A stretch of DNA of 23,949 bases from positions 1-23,949 of the IMG/VR virus record IMGVR_UViG_3300030406_004733; one strand, 5' to 3'. The stretch's first letter is position 1. Every line of letters starts with the position of its first letter. This document shows, in pieces, positions 13,803 through 23,519 of the stretch. The notes below the pieces were generated by a model. It did not search any database, had not been told where the DNA came from, and saw nothing but the letters and a program-made list of their open reading frames with translations. The stretch is from a virus. A program made the position numbers and the translations under genes.

Positions 13803-16800
13803 TGGCAAGTAAGTTAACACCACGTGATAAACAACTTTTAAAGGCAGGTAATAAGTTTAGACCTGGTACTGCAAAATATGAAGGTGGAGTATTTGGTGCT
13901 AATGGAGATGATTACGTTTTATTATCAGTAATAGAACCTGCTACGAATCGTATCATTATAACAAAAGAATTGGAGCCAAATACTATTAATGATGATATTG
14001 TTTGTAAACCTGGCATCGATATTAGAGCTTTAGGATTTGCCTCAGGTAGATTTAGATTTAGATATGAATTTTTTAGAAGAATAGCAGGTAGTGATGATGT
14101 TGTTTTAGTAAGAAGTGACTTTGGTCACGAGGGTGAAATTTACAATGGACCATATTATATAAATTCTGATAATGAGTTTTTGTCAGGAGGCCCAAATCAA
14201 CCTGATAGTTTTGAGTTGATTCCAACAAAACTTAATTATGAAATAAAAAAGATTGGTAATTCACGTGACGAAGTTCGTATTCGTGCAAGAAACATAAACG
14301 ATGATATCTATAAAGAAAATTTATTCGATAGAGGATTTGCCTTTAAAACATTTATATCTGATGAAGAACGTAGACGTAATACTAATCAAGACCCAAAGTT
14401 AAGATTTTATAATCCATTTAATCCTGGTCTTCCACAAGGTGGATTTAATGCAGCAAGTGGGCCACCGCCTGATGATGACACATCTTCAACACATATTATT
14501 TTAGAAGATGGTGGTAGTTTTAGATTTAGACAAATACATCAAGGTGCAACACTACGTGTAAAAGATGCCTTTCTTATTGCAGAACAAGAAGATATTTTAT
14601 TAACAGAAAGAAACATTGTTTCTAATCCAAGTGGTGACACTATTATTTTTGATGATGCACTAAATCCATTATTACCTACAGGAGTTTACGATACAGAATT
14701 ACATACAGATGCTATAACGGTAGAAGCTTGGTCTACAGGTGTACTTGGTTATCAGAATCCAGGAGACCCTTTTTATGGTACAGGTCCAATTGGTTATCAC
14801 GCTAAATGGGTACGTGGTGAAGGTCGTAATGGTGGACAATGTATGAAGTTTGTAGATAGAAATGCTATCTACAGAAACGATACAGCTTGGCCCAGTGGAC
14901 AAGGAGTACATAGACCATTAGTTATATCTGCACAACTACCAGCAATATCAAACTATGGAGTAAATCCTGGTACTGATTTATTTTATATAACTTATTTTCA
15001 AAAAGCTTCTTCAATAAATAAAGGAGCTTCTATTAGTATAAAGTATGGTTCAGGATTTGGACTTGCAGAACCAAGACCTACAAATCCTCCTGAAGGATAT
15101 CACGTACCAGGTGAAGGACTAAATGACGCTCCATTAAATGCACCTGATGGATATTTAGCAGAACCAGGAGAAACTAAACCATCAGGAGAATTGATAGATG
15201 GTCAAGGAGCTGGTGTACTATCTCCAAACAAACAATGGTACATATCTTCTATACAAAATGGATTATACGTATGGGAACCAAATTATGACAAGTTTAATTT
15301 AGAAACAGGAGATGAAGAGGGAGTACTTGGTATACGAAGAGTTGGAACAGAGGACCCAGGTTCAGGCAATCCTGAAACGACTTGGGTATGGAGAGGTTCT
15401 ACGTGGACTCCAAAGTTTCCACCTGATATACCAGGTTGTACAGACCCTTCTGCTTTGAATTATCAAAGTTATGCAGATTCAGATAATGGTACTTGTGTTT
15501 TTGAACAATCAATTTTACCATCAACAGGTGATTTTGACGTAGTATTTAAATGTAGACATAAAGAAAACTTTAATGGTTTTGAGCCTTGGAACACTTTTTC
15601 AGGAACTAATTCTGAGTTCTTTTTAAAGTACGATGACACATTACAAGATTATCATATTTGGCAATCACGTTTTGGTGGTTCTGAAAATGCTGTAAATTAT
15701 TCAATGGGTATAGCAACTTTATTTGGAAACTATAAACAAAAAGCTAATTACATTTTAGGTACATCTTCGGTGATGGTGGCGAAAGCTTCAGGTAATATGA
15801 TAGGCGATTCTCCGTTACAGCAAGCTCCTGGTCTTTTAACCCTGATGACAAAATTTGGAAAAATCCAAGACATATCAGAATATCATAGATATGGTAGTGG
15901 TTATGTGAATAAAAGAAAAGGTCTGATAGTGTTTATTTCTTTTAATCAAGATTACAGAGATTATTTGGAAGATGAAAAGGGAGTATCAGAAGACCAAGCA
16001 CAAGGTATAGTAGTAGAATGTAGAACAGATGATGGACCAGGTCCACAAATTGTTGGTATTAACTATTACACAAGAGAAGATGGTAAAGGGGAAGTAGAAG
16101 TAGGAGAACGAGATTTAGGTACTTTAGATGAATTGAAACACGCAGTATTTGAAGACAGAGGTAATAAAGATAATCCAAGATTTTGGTTATTAGGAGATAC
16201 AGGTACACCTGCAAGAACAAAAACTGCTTCAGGTCCAAGAATAATAGACCCTTATACGAATAATGATGATTATTTTGAATATTGGTACGGTCAAGGACTT
16301 GGTTCTTTTCAAGCTATTTTTGGTAATGATGGTGCAGAAAAATTTGTTGGTATATCAGGAGACCAAGTTTATGCTACAGAATTAAATGCTAAAGGAGATG
16401 GATTACCAGGTTATCCAAAACCTTTATCAGACATTTATCCGGGTGTTGGTGAAAAAGATTTATATGTAAATAGAGGGTGTGCTAATCCATTTGCTAATAA
16501 TTATGGTGAAATATTTGAAGGTGAAAATGCAGGTTCAAATCCTGTAGACGAGTATAGAGCTTCTATCAATGATACTGAGGTTGGGTCGTTAATTAATTGG
16601 CCACTCGGACATGGTGGTAGAGTTCAAATATCAAATCAAAATCGTAATAGAGATGTGTTAGCAGGTAGAGCTTTTGACGAAAGAACAAAAGCTTCTATGC
16701 TTTCAATTTTAGATGCTCCTACATATACACAACGTAGAGCCTTAAATATACCAAACATTGATGGTGGTAATTGTGATTTTTCTGTTAGTAATGACCCATT

Positions 16801-19800
16801 GAAAAATGGTACATTATCACCAGGTGGTGCTTGGAAATGGAACGGACCTGATGCAGTTTGGGAATATCAAGGAACTTCTCCTGCTGCCATAACATTTGAA
16901 TCTGTACAATTTGAATCTGAACCCGTTACTATTGAAAATGATTGGGAACAAGTAACAGGTACTGCAGAAATACCAGCAAATATTTTAATCAATGAGCCAA
17001 TGGAACTTGTAGTAGAAGGACATAGAGTTGGTGGTACAGAAGATACTTCTACACAAGGAATCGTTTGGGTAGATGATATAGATTTAAGATTTCAAAAACC
17101 TGATGAAGTTTCTACACGACAAATTTTTGCTGATTATATTGGCGTTGTTAAGAATGTAGAAAATGACAATCTTATTAGACTTGATAAAAGTTTTGACCAA
17201 GTTGGTGAAGAAGTTGGTGCATTATCATCACCATTAAACGATGCTCGTTCAGCGGTTAGTTTACCAAGTTCAGCACAACCAGGCGATGCCACTCGTGCAT
17301 TTAATAATTTTGAACTTAGATACAGAGTTAATGATGAAGAAGAACTTAGAACTTATATTGAAGTTCGTGGTGAAAAATATCTAACTACTAATTTTAAACA
17401 ACATAGACTTACGGAGCCTAATTATCCACACGCAGTAGACTTTAAATTATATAATCCATTAGATACTATAGTTTCTAAATTTGATGGCGTAAAGATTATG
17501 AAAGAAATGGCGTTGCCATATGAAGATGAAATTGATTTACTTGATTATGTTCCAAGAGAAATAAATGGACTTGTTTTACTTAGTCCTAAACTCGAAGATA
17601 GTGAATCTCCTGTAAGACCAAGACAAGTAGATTTTGCTGATACAAATACTCTTTTAACAAGTGATAATAAAATAAAAGAAAAACTACAAGACCAACTATT
17701 ATCAGGGTCTATAGAAGAAGTAGAATTGAACGTAGAATATCAAAAAGGTTTTAGTGAATTTGTACACTTTTCTTCAGCTAAAAAACGATTAAGTAATTTT
17801 AGATATAAGTTAAAATTAATAGAATCATATACTCAAGAATCTGCAAGTGCTGCATCCTTGACACAAGCGTCTTATGGTAATGAGAAGAAAGATGTAGATG
17901 TTTGGAATGATAGAATAAGAAATGTTAAAAATGGATTTGATGGTTTTGAAAAGTATATGTATGAACAATCAAGTTCTGCTTATACATCATCTATGGGTAC
18001 GTTTTATGAAAACACTTGGCCTAAAGTTAGTGGTGCTGGAACAATGGCAAGTCCTTATGTTCTTGCACATACAACTTCATCACAAGCTATAAATTGGTAT
18101 AATGAACAAGAAGCAAGTGGTTCTGAATATGATATGTTTAATGGTAATAATTTGATTAACAATATACCTGAATTTGTAAACACTTCAGAAAATCAAGCCT
18201 ATTTAGATTTTATAAAAATGATGGGACAATACTTCGATAAAATTTATTTGTTCATAAGAGAGATGGGACAAATTAATGATAGAAGGTCAAGTATATCAGA
18301 AGGACTTGGAAAACAATTATATTATTCAGTAGCAAAAAGTCTTGGTTGGAATTTATCAGATGGAAAAGATTTAGTTGATTTACCTAACTTTATTTTAGGT
18401 CAAAGAGCAAGTGGTTCTAATGGTGGATTTGAAGAAATAGAAAGAACTGAACAAGATATCTCAAGAGAAATATGGTCACGTATAATATCTAATATGCCTT
18501 ATTTCTTGAAGAACAAAGGAACCGTAAGAGCATTAAAAGGCTTAATTAATTGTTATGGTATACCAAGTTCAATATTGAGAGTAAAAGAATACGGAGGACC
18601 TGATACTCCAAGTTCTATTAATTTTGAAATAAATAGAAAATTTACAAAAGCACTTGGATTTAGAAGTGGTCAAAAAGTTGATTTTAATTGGCAAATAGCA
18701 TCTGCTTCTGTGGCAGGTGATACTGCAGCATTTCCTGATACGATTGAATGGAGATTTAAAGCTCCTAAGAGTCAAGACCAATGGTTGTGGAGTAAAAGAG
18801 ATTCATCGAATAGATATAGAATGGGTGCTATTATGAGAGATAATGGTAGTCTTGATAATATTGGTTCAGTATTATTTTTCTTATCAGGTTCAAAGGGAAA
18901 TGTATCTGTAAGTTCTTCTAATTTTCCAATATACGATAATGAGTTTTATAGTGCAATGGTACGAAGAACAACTCATAGTGCATCAATAGATGATAACGTA
19001 GCTTATAATTTAGTTGTAAAAAAATATGATGCAGGTATAGATAGATTTCAATATGTGTCTTCTGAAATACTACAAGTTAGTGGTGCTGCAGGTGCAGTAT
19101 CTGAATCATACAATCAATCTTGGGATTCACATGGTACATTCTCTATTGGTGGTCACGCAGAATGGTCAGGAGTTACGACAGGTTCATTAGATTTTAATGG
19201 TAACGCAGTACCACAGATGTCAGGTGCAATGATGGAATATCGTATATGGACTGAACCTTTAAACACAGGCTCATTTGATAATCACGCTAATAATCCAAAG
19301 GCTTATGATGGTAATACTATTTCATCATCATATGAGGCTATCGTTTCTCGTTATTCTTTTGATGATGATAAAAATTTACAAGCTGATACTCTTGTTCGTG
19401 ATGTATCGGCAAAAACAACAGAAGTACAAAATGCTACTGCAGTAGGTTTTACAGGAAATACTTTTGAGTCTGTAGTAGATAGAACTAAAAGTTTAGTTCC
19501 AAATTTAGGACCATCGAAAGTAAGTTCTAATAAAGTTAGAATTGAAGATAACATCATTAGACCTGAATTTAGATTTATAAGTGGTAGTGATGGAGAATAT
19601 CGTGAATTACAATCAGAAGTTCCAATAGGAAGAGGCCGTCACGATTTTGCTCCAACTGATAGTAACAAGGTTGCTATATACTTTTCTCCTACAGATGCTA
19701 TTAATCAAGACATAATAGAGTCTTTAGCTAATATAAATTTTGATAACTATCTTGGTGACCCACGTGATAGATATGGAGAAGAGTATCGAGGACTTGAGGC

Positions 19801-20635
19801 AGCTCAAGATAAATATTGGTTAAAATATAATGCACCATTTAACTTTTGGCAGTATTTAAAATTATTAAAAACTTATGACCAAAGTATTTTTCCACAACTA
19901 AAGAAATTAGTTCCTGCACGTGCTAATGCAAGATTTGGAATATTAGTAGAACCTAATATACTTGAAAGAGCAAAAGAAGTAATGGGTAAAGCTCCTTCAT
20001 TTGACAATCGTTATTATGAATCTGTAATACATATGTCTGAATCATATTATTCTTTGAATGAATCATCATCAGAATTTGGAGGTGCTTATGGACAACCATA
20101 TTCACCATCTACAGATACACATTTTGATGATATCAATAAATCTATAACTTGGTATAACAATCACGACCCTTCATCAAGTGCTATAAGACTTGGTGGCGAA
20201 AATAAATATTTTCAAGGTATACTATCACAAAGTAGATTAGAAAATTTTGAGCATAGTGTATTTGAAAGACAAGGAACTCCAGGTGATATTTATGCAAGTG
20301 CATCTGTAACATTTGGTGATACGTTCAAAGACCAAGCATCTTTACAACCAATAGTATCAGGTTCAAGAATTAATCCATTGAAGAGTAAAATTAAACTATT
20401 CTATTCTTCACAATTTAGTGCATCAATGCATATGCCTTCAAGTTTTTCATATGAGGCTGCAGACATAAATGTTCCTGCAGAAAGTTCTACTGCTATGAGA
20501 AGATTATTTTTTGAAGGTATAATGAATACAAAACTTACAACTCACGATGGACTTGAGCCTGTTGAAGTAAAACTAACTTCACCAACAAGAATTGTAACAA
20601 AGGAGCCAGGAGATTCGAAACTTGACATCGAATAA
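13802..20635 (+). CDS. Giant multidomain tail/baseplate protein (2277 aa), probable receptor-contact component
   Basis: One uninterrupted frame encodes 2277 residues. Visible parts: an N-terminal beta-rich domain (about 40-115); a Cys-rich module GCTDPSALNY...NGTC at 545-565; a diverged, stretched second copy with C893 (GCANPFANNYG) and C991 (GNCDF); a helical stretch near 1455-1595 including GTVRALKGLINCYGIPSSIL; a LamG/concanavalin-like segment at about 1625-1860 (IEWRFKAP, SGAMMEYRIWTEPL and SRYSFDDD); and a C-terminal helical block at about 2000-2060 with FFWQYLK-like text (NFWQYLKLLKTYDQSIFP) and LVPARANARFGILVEPNILER, found in large tail proteins of marine phages. LamG and Cys modules are typical of surface-binding proteins. 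Position after gp6 fits a gp7/gp10-like wedge or fibre-base role. Exact T4 equivalent unknown. Confidence 0.7.
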   Translation: MASKLTPRDKQLLKAGNKFRPGTAKYEGGVFGANGDDYVLLSVIEPATNRIIITKELEPNTINDDIVCKPGIDIRALGFASGRFRFRYEFFRRIAGSDDVVLVRSDFGHEGEIYNGPYYINSDNEFLSGGPNQPDSFELIPTKLNYEIKKIGNSRDEVRIRARNINDDIYKENLFDRGFAFKTFISDEERRRNTNQDPKLRFYNPFNPGLPQGGFNAASGPPPDDDTSSTHIILEDGGSFRFRQIHQGATLRVKDAFLIAEQEDILLTERNIVSNPSGDTIIFDDALNPLLPTGVYDTELHTDAITVEAWSTGVLGYQNPGDPFYGTGPIGYHAKWVRGEGRNGGQCMKFVDRNAIYRNDTAWPSGQGVHRPLVISAQLPAISNYGVNPGTDLFYITYFQKASSINKGASISIKYGSGFGLAEPRPTNPPEGYHVPGEGLNDAPLNAPDGYLAEPGETKPSGELIDGQGAGVLSPNKQWYISSIQNGLYVWEPNYDKFNLETGDEEGVLGIRRVGTEDPGSGNPETTWVWRGSTWTPKFPPDIPGCTDPSALNYQSYADSDNGTCVFEQSILPSTGDFDVVFKCRHKENFNGFEPWNTFSGTNSEFFLKYDDTLQDYHIWQSRFGGSENAVNYSMGIATLFGNYKQKANYILGTSSVMVAKASGNMIGDSPLQQAPGLLTLMTKFGKIQDISEYHRYGSGYVNKRKGLIVFISFNQDYRDYLEDEKGVSEDQAQGIVVECRTDDGPGPQIVGINYYTREDGKGEVEVGERDLGTLDELKHAVFEDRGNKDNPRFWLLGDTGTPARTKTASGPRIIDPYTNNDDYFEYWYGQGLGSFQAIFGNDGAEKFVGISGDQVYATELNAKGDGLPGYPKPLSDIYPGVGEKDLYVNRGCANPFANNYGEIFEGENAGSNPVDEYRASINDTEVGSLINWPLGHGGRVQISNQNRNRDVLAGRAFDERTKASMLSILDAPTYTQRRALNIPNIDGGNCDFSVSNDPLKNGTLSPGGAWKWNGPDAVWEYQGTSPAAITFESVQFESEPVTIENDWEQVTGTAEIPANILINEPMELVVEGHRVGGTEDTSTQGIVWVDDIDLRFQKPDEVSTRQIFADYIGVVKNVENDNLIRLDKSFDQVGEEVGALSSPLNDARSAVSLPSSAQPGDATRAFNNFELRYRVNDEEELRTYIEVRGEKYLTTNFKQHRLTEPNYPHAVDFKLYNPLDTIVSKFDGVKIMKEMALPYEDEIDLLDYVPREINGLVLLSPKLEDSESPVRPRQVDFADTNTLLTSDNKIKEKLQDQLLSGSIEEVELNVEYQKGFSEFVHFSSAKKRLSNFRYKLKLIESYTQESASAASLTQASYGNEKKDVDVWNDRIRNVKNGFDGFEKYMYEQSSSAYTSSMGTFYENTWPKVSGAGTMASPYVLAHTTSSQAINWYNEQEASGSEYDMFNGNNLINNIPEFVNTSENQAYLDFIKMMGQYFDKIYLFIREMGQINDRRSSISEGLGKQLYYSVAKSLGWNLSDGKDLVDLPNFILGQRASGSNGGFEEIERTEQDISREIWSRIISNMPYFLKNKGTVRALKGLINCYGIPSSILRVKEYGGPDTPSSINFEINRKFTKALGFRSGQKVDFNWQIASASVAGDTAAFPDTIEWRFKAPKSQDQWLWSKRDSSNRYRMGAIMRDNGSLDNIGSVLFFLSGSKGNVSVSSSNFPIYDNEFYSAMVRRTTHSASIDDNVAYNLVVKKYDAGIDRFQYVSSEILQVSGAAGAVSESYNQSWDSHGTFSIGGHAEWSGVTTGSLDFNGNAVPQMSGAMMEYRIWTEPLNTGSFDNHANNPKAYDGNTISSSYEAIVSRYSFDDDKNLQADTLVRDVSAKTTEVQNATAVGFTGNTFESVVDRTKSLVPNLGPSKVSSNKVRIEDNIIRPEFRFISGSDGEYRELQSEVPIGRGRHDFAPTDSNKVAIYFSPTDAINQDIIESLANINFDNYLGDPRDRYGEEYRGLEAAQDKYWLKYNAPFNFWQYLKLLKTYDQSIFPQLKKLVPARANARFGILVEPNILERAKEVMGKAPSFDNRYYESVIHMSESYYSLNESSSEFGGAYGQPYSPSTDTHFDDINKSITWYNNHDPSSSAIRLGGENKYFQGILSQSRLENFEHSVFERQGTPGDIYASASVTFGDTFKDQASLQPIVSGSRINPLKSKIKLFYSSQFSASMHMPSSFSYEAADINVPAESSTAMRRLFFEGIMNTKLTTHDGLEPVEVKLTSPTRIVTKEPGDSKLDIE

Positions 20636-20702
20636 TGAATAAAAAATGTGTAACTTAATATTTAATATAGAGTGAATGTCTATTTTATCTTAGGAGTCTA
20701 AT
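20636..20702 (+). promoter_or_regulatory. 67-base intergenic gap, probably with a promoter
   Basis: This is the longest gap in the window. It is nearly all A/T, with TTAATATTTAATATAG around 20655-20670 and a good ribosome site TAGGAG at 20691-20696 for the next ATG. The TTAATAT string is also present in the other gap, at 7173-7179, which hints at a shared element. No strong hairpin or T-run is seen, so I do not call a terminator. A promoter here would fit separate expression of the highly conserved structural gene downstream. Confidence 0.3.
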
Positions 20703-21362
20703 ATGGGATTTTTAAACAATACATCAATAACCGTTGACGCTGTACTCACGAAAAAGGGTAGGGAACTTCTTGCTAAGGGCGAGAATCAGTTCAACATAAC
20801 AAAATTTGCTTTAGCAGATGACGAGGTCGATTATCGTTTGTGGGATGTAACACATCCTAATGGAAGTGATTATTATGGTAGTGTGATTGAAAATATGCCA
20901 CTACTTGAAGCATTTCCTGATGAGAATCACGTAATGCGATACAAGTTGGTAACTCTACCTAAATCAACTCAAGCAATGCCAATACTTGAAGTAGCACAAA
21001 GTGCTGTTACTTTAAGAAGATTAAATTCAGTATCTATCATCTCACCATCTACACAAAATGGTTCAGACGATACATTAGGATATACTTTTATCTTACATAA
21101 TCAATCAATGGCAAGACTTAGAGTTAGAGCAGGTTCACAAGTTTCTGCAACAGGTACAACGGTACCATTCTTCTTAGATGAAGATGATTTACCAAATAGC
21201 ATTTCAGTAGTAGGTAAGAGTGTTGAGATTAGACCTAAACGATTGACAAGAACTCAAACAACACAATTAACTATTGTTGGTAATGAAACGGCTGCTACAA
21301 CAACAATTAATATAACCGTGAGACGCAACAGAACATTTGGTGCGGCGTTCGGTGGGGCTTAA
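20703..21362 (+). CDS. Conserved virion structural protein with Ig-like C-terminus
   Basis: The 219-aa protein opens with NNTSITVDAVLTKKGRELLA and continues with FALADDEVDYRLWDVTHPNG, YYGSVIENMPLLEAFPDE and MRYKLVTLP, a signature seen in many marine myovirus structural proteins of unknown assembly role. Residues from about 126 on are a beta-sandwich-like domain (SVEIRPKRL, TTQLTIVGNETAATTTINITVRR), a likely immunoglobulin-type fold, ending in a Gly/Ala tail. A preceding gap and its own strong ribosome site suggest it may be expressed at a higher level than its neighbours. Expected to be an abundant tail or baseplate protein. Confidence 0.7.
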   Translation: MGFLNNTSITVDAVLTKKGRELLAKGENQFNITKFALADDEVDYRLWDVTHPNGSDYYGSVIENMPLLEAFPDENHVMRYKLVTLPKSTQAMPILEVAQSAVTLRRLNSVSIISPSTQNGSDDTLGYTFILHNQSMARLRVRAGSQVSATGTTVPFFLDEDDLPNSISVVGKSVEIRPKRLTRTQTTQLTIVGNETAATTTINITVRRNRTFGAAFGGA

Positions 21363-21375
21363 GGAGGAATAACTA

Positions 21376-22437
21376 ATGGCAATTTATCAAAGATTTCAAA
21401 CTGAAGCTGAGAATCCTGATAATCCTGATGTAATTTCAGGTGTTAGAGATGTTATATCTTCCGGTATGTGGAGTGGAGGTGTTGGAAACATTACTACTTT
21501 CCATACTTCTTCTACACAATCAGGGTCAACAGGAGATTATTACTTAGACGTATTTAAAGATGACCACACTAATGCATCACGTGAAGTTCAGTTTAGTGTT
21601 GCATATGGACACTTTGAAGGTAGTGGTTCAACAGGACAAAAAGGTGCTGTAGGTAATCGTGCTTCGGCAGCTATCTATAGTCAGTTTTCTAATATTCTTC
21701 TTGGACCTGGTGAAGACCAATTTGTTGTAGCGGGTAATAAAACATTAAATCACGCTTACTTCATTACATTACAAAGAGCAAGAATACGTGAAAAGATGGA
21801 CCCAGGTAATTGGGAACTTCATTTATCAGGTAGTAACTTTGGAGGTGGTGGAGCTCCTAATGCAATTGGTGTTGTTAAACTAATTGACGATTCAGGTGCC
21901 ACAACAGACCCAACCGTTAATCAAGGTGGTAGAGTATTCAACATCATTAGTGGTTCAATAGCAAATGGAACTGCAACAACACAAAAGGCAGCTGCAGATG
22001 AACCTAATGGTGGATATGGATTATTTTATCCTGATTTAGGAATAATTGTCTTAAATCCTCATACGTGTGCGCAGTCGTGTTCTACAATACCAATAGCTTC
22101 AGGTAGTAATACTAATGATGGTAATGATGTTAAGTTCTTTAAAACTATTAAAGGTGGTCAATACTTTCAAGCACGTAGAGAAGAAGTAATAAGTTCTACT
22201 CATTATTTCTGTAGAGTTGGTAATAAGAAATTTAATTTCTCAAGTAATCCAACATACTTTACTGCATCAGATGGTTCATTTACACAACCAACGTTTTTTA
22301 AGAATCCAAAATCTTTTATAACTCAAGTTGGTATGTATAATGATGCTAATGAATTATTAGCAGTAGCAAAGTTAAGTAAACCTTTATTAAAGTCTTTTGC
22401 AAGAGAAGCTATCGTAAAAGTTAAACTTGACTTTTAA
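21376..22437 (+). CDS. Virion structural protein, paralogous C-terminus with the next gene
   Basis: The 353-aa protein follows an AAGGAGG ribosome site at 21361-21367. Its N-terminal region includes REVQFSVAYGHFEGSGS and HAYFITLQRARIREKMDPGNW, a pattern common in marine phage tail structural proteins. Its last 40 residues, starting FITQVGMYNDANELL and continuing AVAKLSKPLLKS, align with the end of the following protein. The middle contains a Cys pair region (CAQSCS). Beta-rich throughout, with no signal peptide. Tail-fibre, baseplate or outer tail-tip part is likely; a more exact role cannot be read. Confidence 0.68.
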   Translation: MAIYQRFQTEAENPDNPDVISGVRDVISSGMWSGGVGNITTFHTSSTQSGSTGDYYLDVFKDDHTNASREVQFSVAYGHFEGSGSTGQKGAVGNRASAAIYSQFSNILLGPGEDQFVVAGNKTLNHAYFITLQRARIREKMDPGNWELHLSGSNFGGGGAPNAIGVVKLIDDSGATTDPTVNQGGRVFNIISGSIANGTATTQKAAADEPNGGYGLFYPDLGIIVLNPHTCAQSCSTIPIASGSNTNDGNDVKFFKTIKGGQYFQARREEVISSTHYFCRVGNKKFNFSSNPTYFTASDGSFTQPTFFKNPKSFITQVGMYNDANELLAVAKLSKPLLKSFAREAIVKVKLDF

Positions 22438-22452
22438 TAAGGAGGAACTAAG

Positions 22453-23511
22453 GTGTTTCGTAGAATACCTCCTGATGACATTAGCATAACTCCTTTTCAG
22501 AGCCACAAGGAATTTTCCTTTACTAATAGTAGTTCGGGTTCAGGAGTATATGCTTTTCAAGCTGTATCATCTTCTACATTTAATTATATCAGTAGTAGTG
22601 ACGAGAAATTATTTGTTGAGCCCGACCCAACAGGTTCTTTTAGATTCTATAAAAAACCTACATATTTTTGGGCAAGAAACAGATATTATAATTCTTTTTC
22701 AGATAGAACAGAAGGACCTCTAAATAATTTTGGTGGTAATAATGTTTATACTAATTTGACTTTACATGGTCAACTAAACATTTTATCTATACCATCTACA
22801 TTTACAGGAACAAAGATAAAACCTGGTAGTGTTGAGATAACAGATAATAGTTTAAATCATAAGACAATTACATTAAAAGATGATGGTTTTGGTAATCTAT
22901 ATGATAATGATTACTCAGCTTCATATGCAGCATATCAATCATCATCTTATGATTCTACTAAATTAACACAATCGGGTTCAGGACAGGGTTCACAATTATT
23001 AGGTGGTGTAATTGGTAATATATTTTATACTGATGGAATAATAACAATAACAGATACAGGAAGTTTATACAATGAAGTTCTAACAAAAACAGGTGCAGAT
23101 GGATGGGAAGTTGATTTTAAATCGTCAGTAAAAAATATTGAATATGAATATATGTGTGAAGTACCTGAGTTTAAATTCAATAAATCAACTAACATAACTA
23201 CAACATTTGAAAGAAGTGGTTCTATAGAAGTTCCTGAAAGTGGTTCTGCATATAAGTTTTTTCCTCCTGGAAATTCTCCAACTCATAACTTGAATACTCC
23301 AAGTGCAAGTTCTTATGGAGATAGAGCTTATGGAGCTACAGATAAGATAGCCCCTTTCGTAACACATTCTAAGTTTGCACCATATGTAACTCAAATTGGT
23401 TTATACAATGACCAAAATCAATTATTAGCTTATGCAAAATTAGCCAAACCAATTAAGAACGATGATGAATTAGCACTTGGATTTATTGTCCGTTTTGACG
23501 TTAACTCATAA
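22453..23511 (+). CDS. Virion structural protein, paralogous C-terminus with the previous gene
   Basis: The 352-aa protein starts at GTG 22453 behind AAGGAGG at 22440-22446; no ATG gives a better start. It is rich in Ser/Gly/Tyr and mostly beta by residue pattern. The last about 45 residues (YVTQIGLYNDQNQLLAYAKL, then AKPIKNDDE) match the end of the upstream protein, so the two are tandem paralogs with diverged N-terminal parts. Nearly equal length (353 and 352 aa) supports duplication. Probably forms part of the same tail substructure, possibly as a heteromer. Confidence 0.68.
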   Translation: MFRRIPPDDISITPFQSHKEFSFTNSSSGSGVYAFQAVSSSTFNYISSSDEKLFVEPDPTGSFRFYKKPTYFWARNRYYNSFSDRTEGPLNNFGGNNVYTNLTLHGQLNILSIPSTFTGTKIKPGSVEITDNSLNHKTITLKDDGFGNLYDNDYSASYAAYQSSSYDSTKLTQSGSGQGSQLLGGVIGNIFYTDGIITITDTGSLYNEVLTKTGADGWEVDFKSSVKNIEYEYMCEVPEFKFNKSTNITTTFERSGSIEVPESGSAYKFFPPGNSPTHNLNTPSASSYGDRAYGATDKIAPFVTHSKFAPYVTQIGLYNDQNQLLAYAKLAKPIKNDDELALGFIVRFDVNS

Positions 23512-23519
23512 TTATAGTT

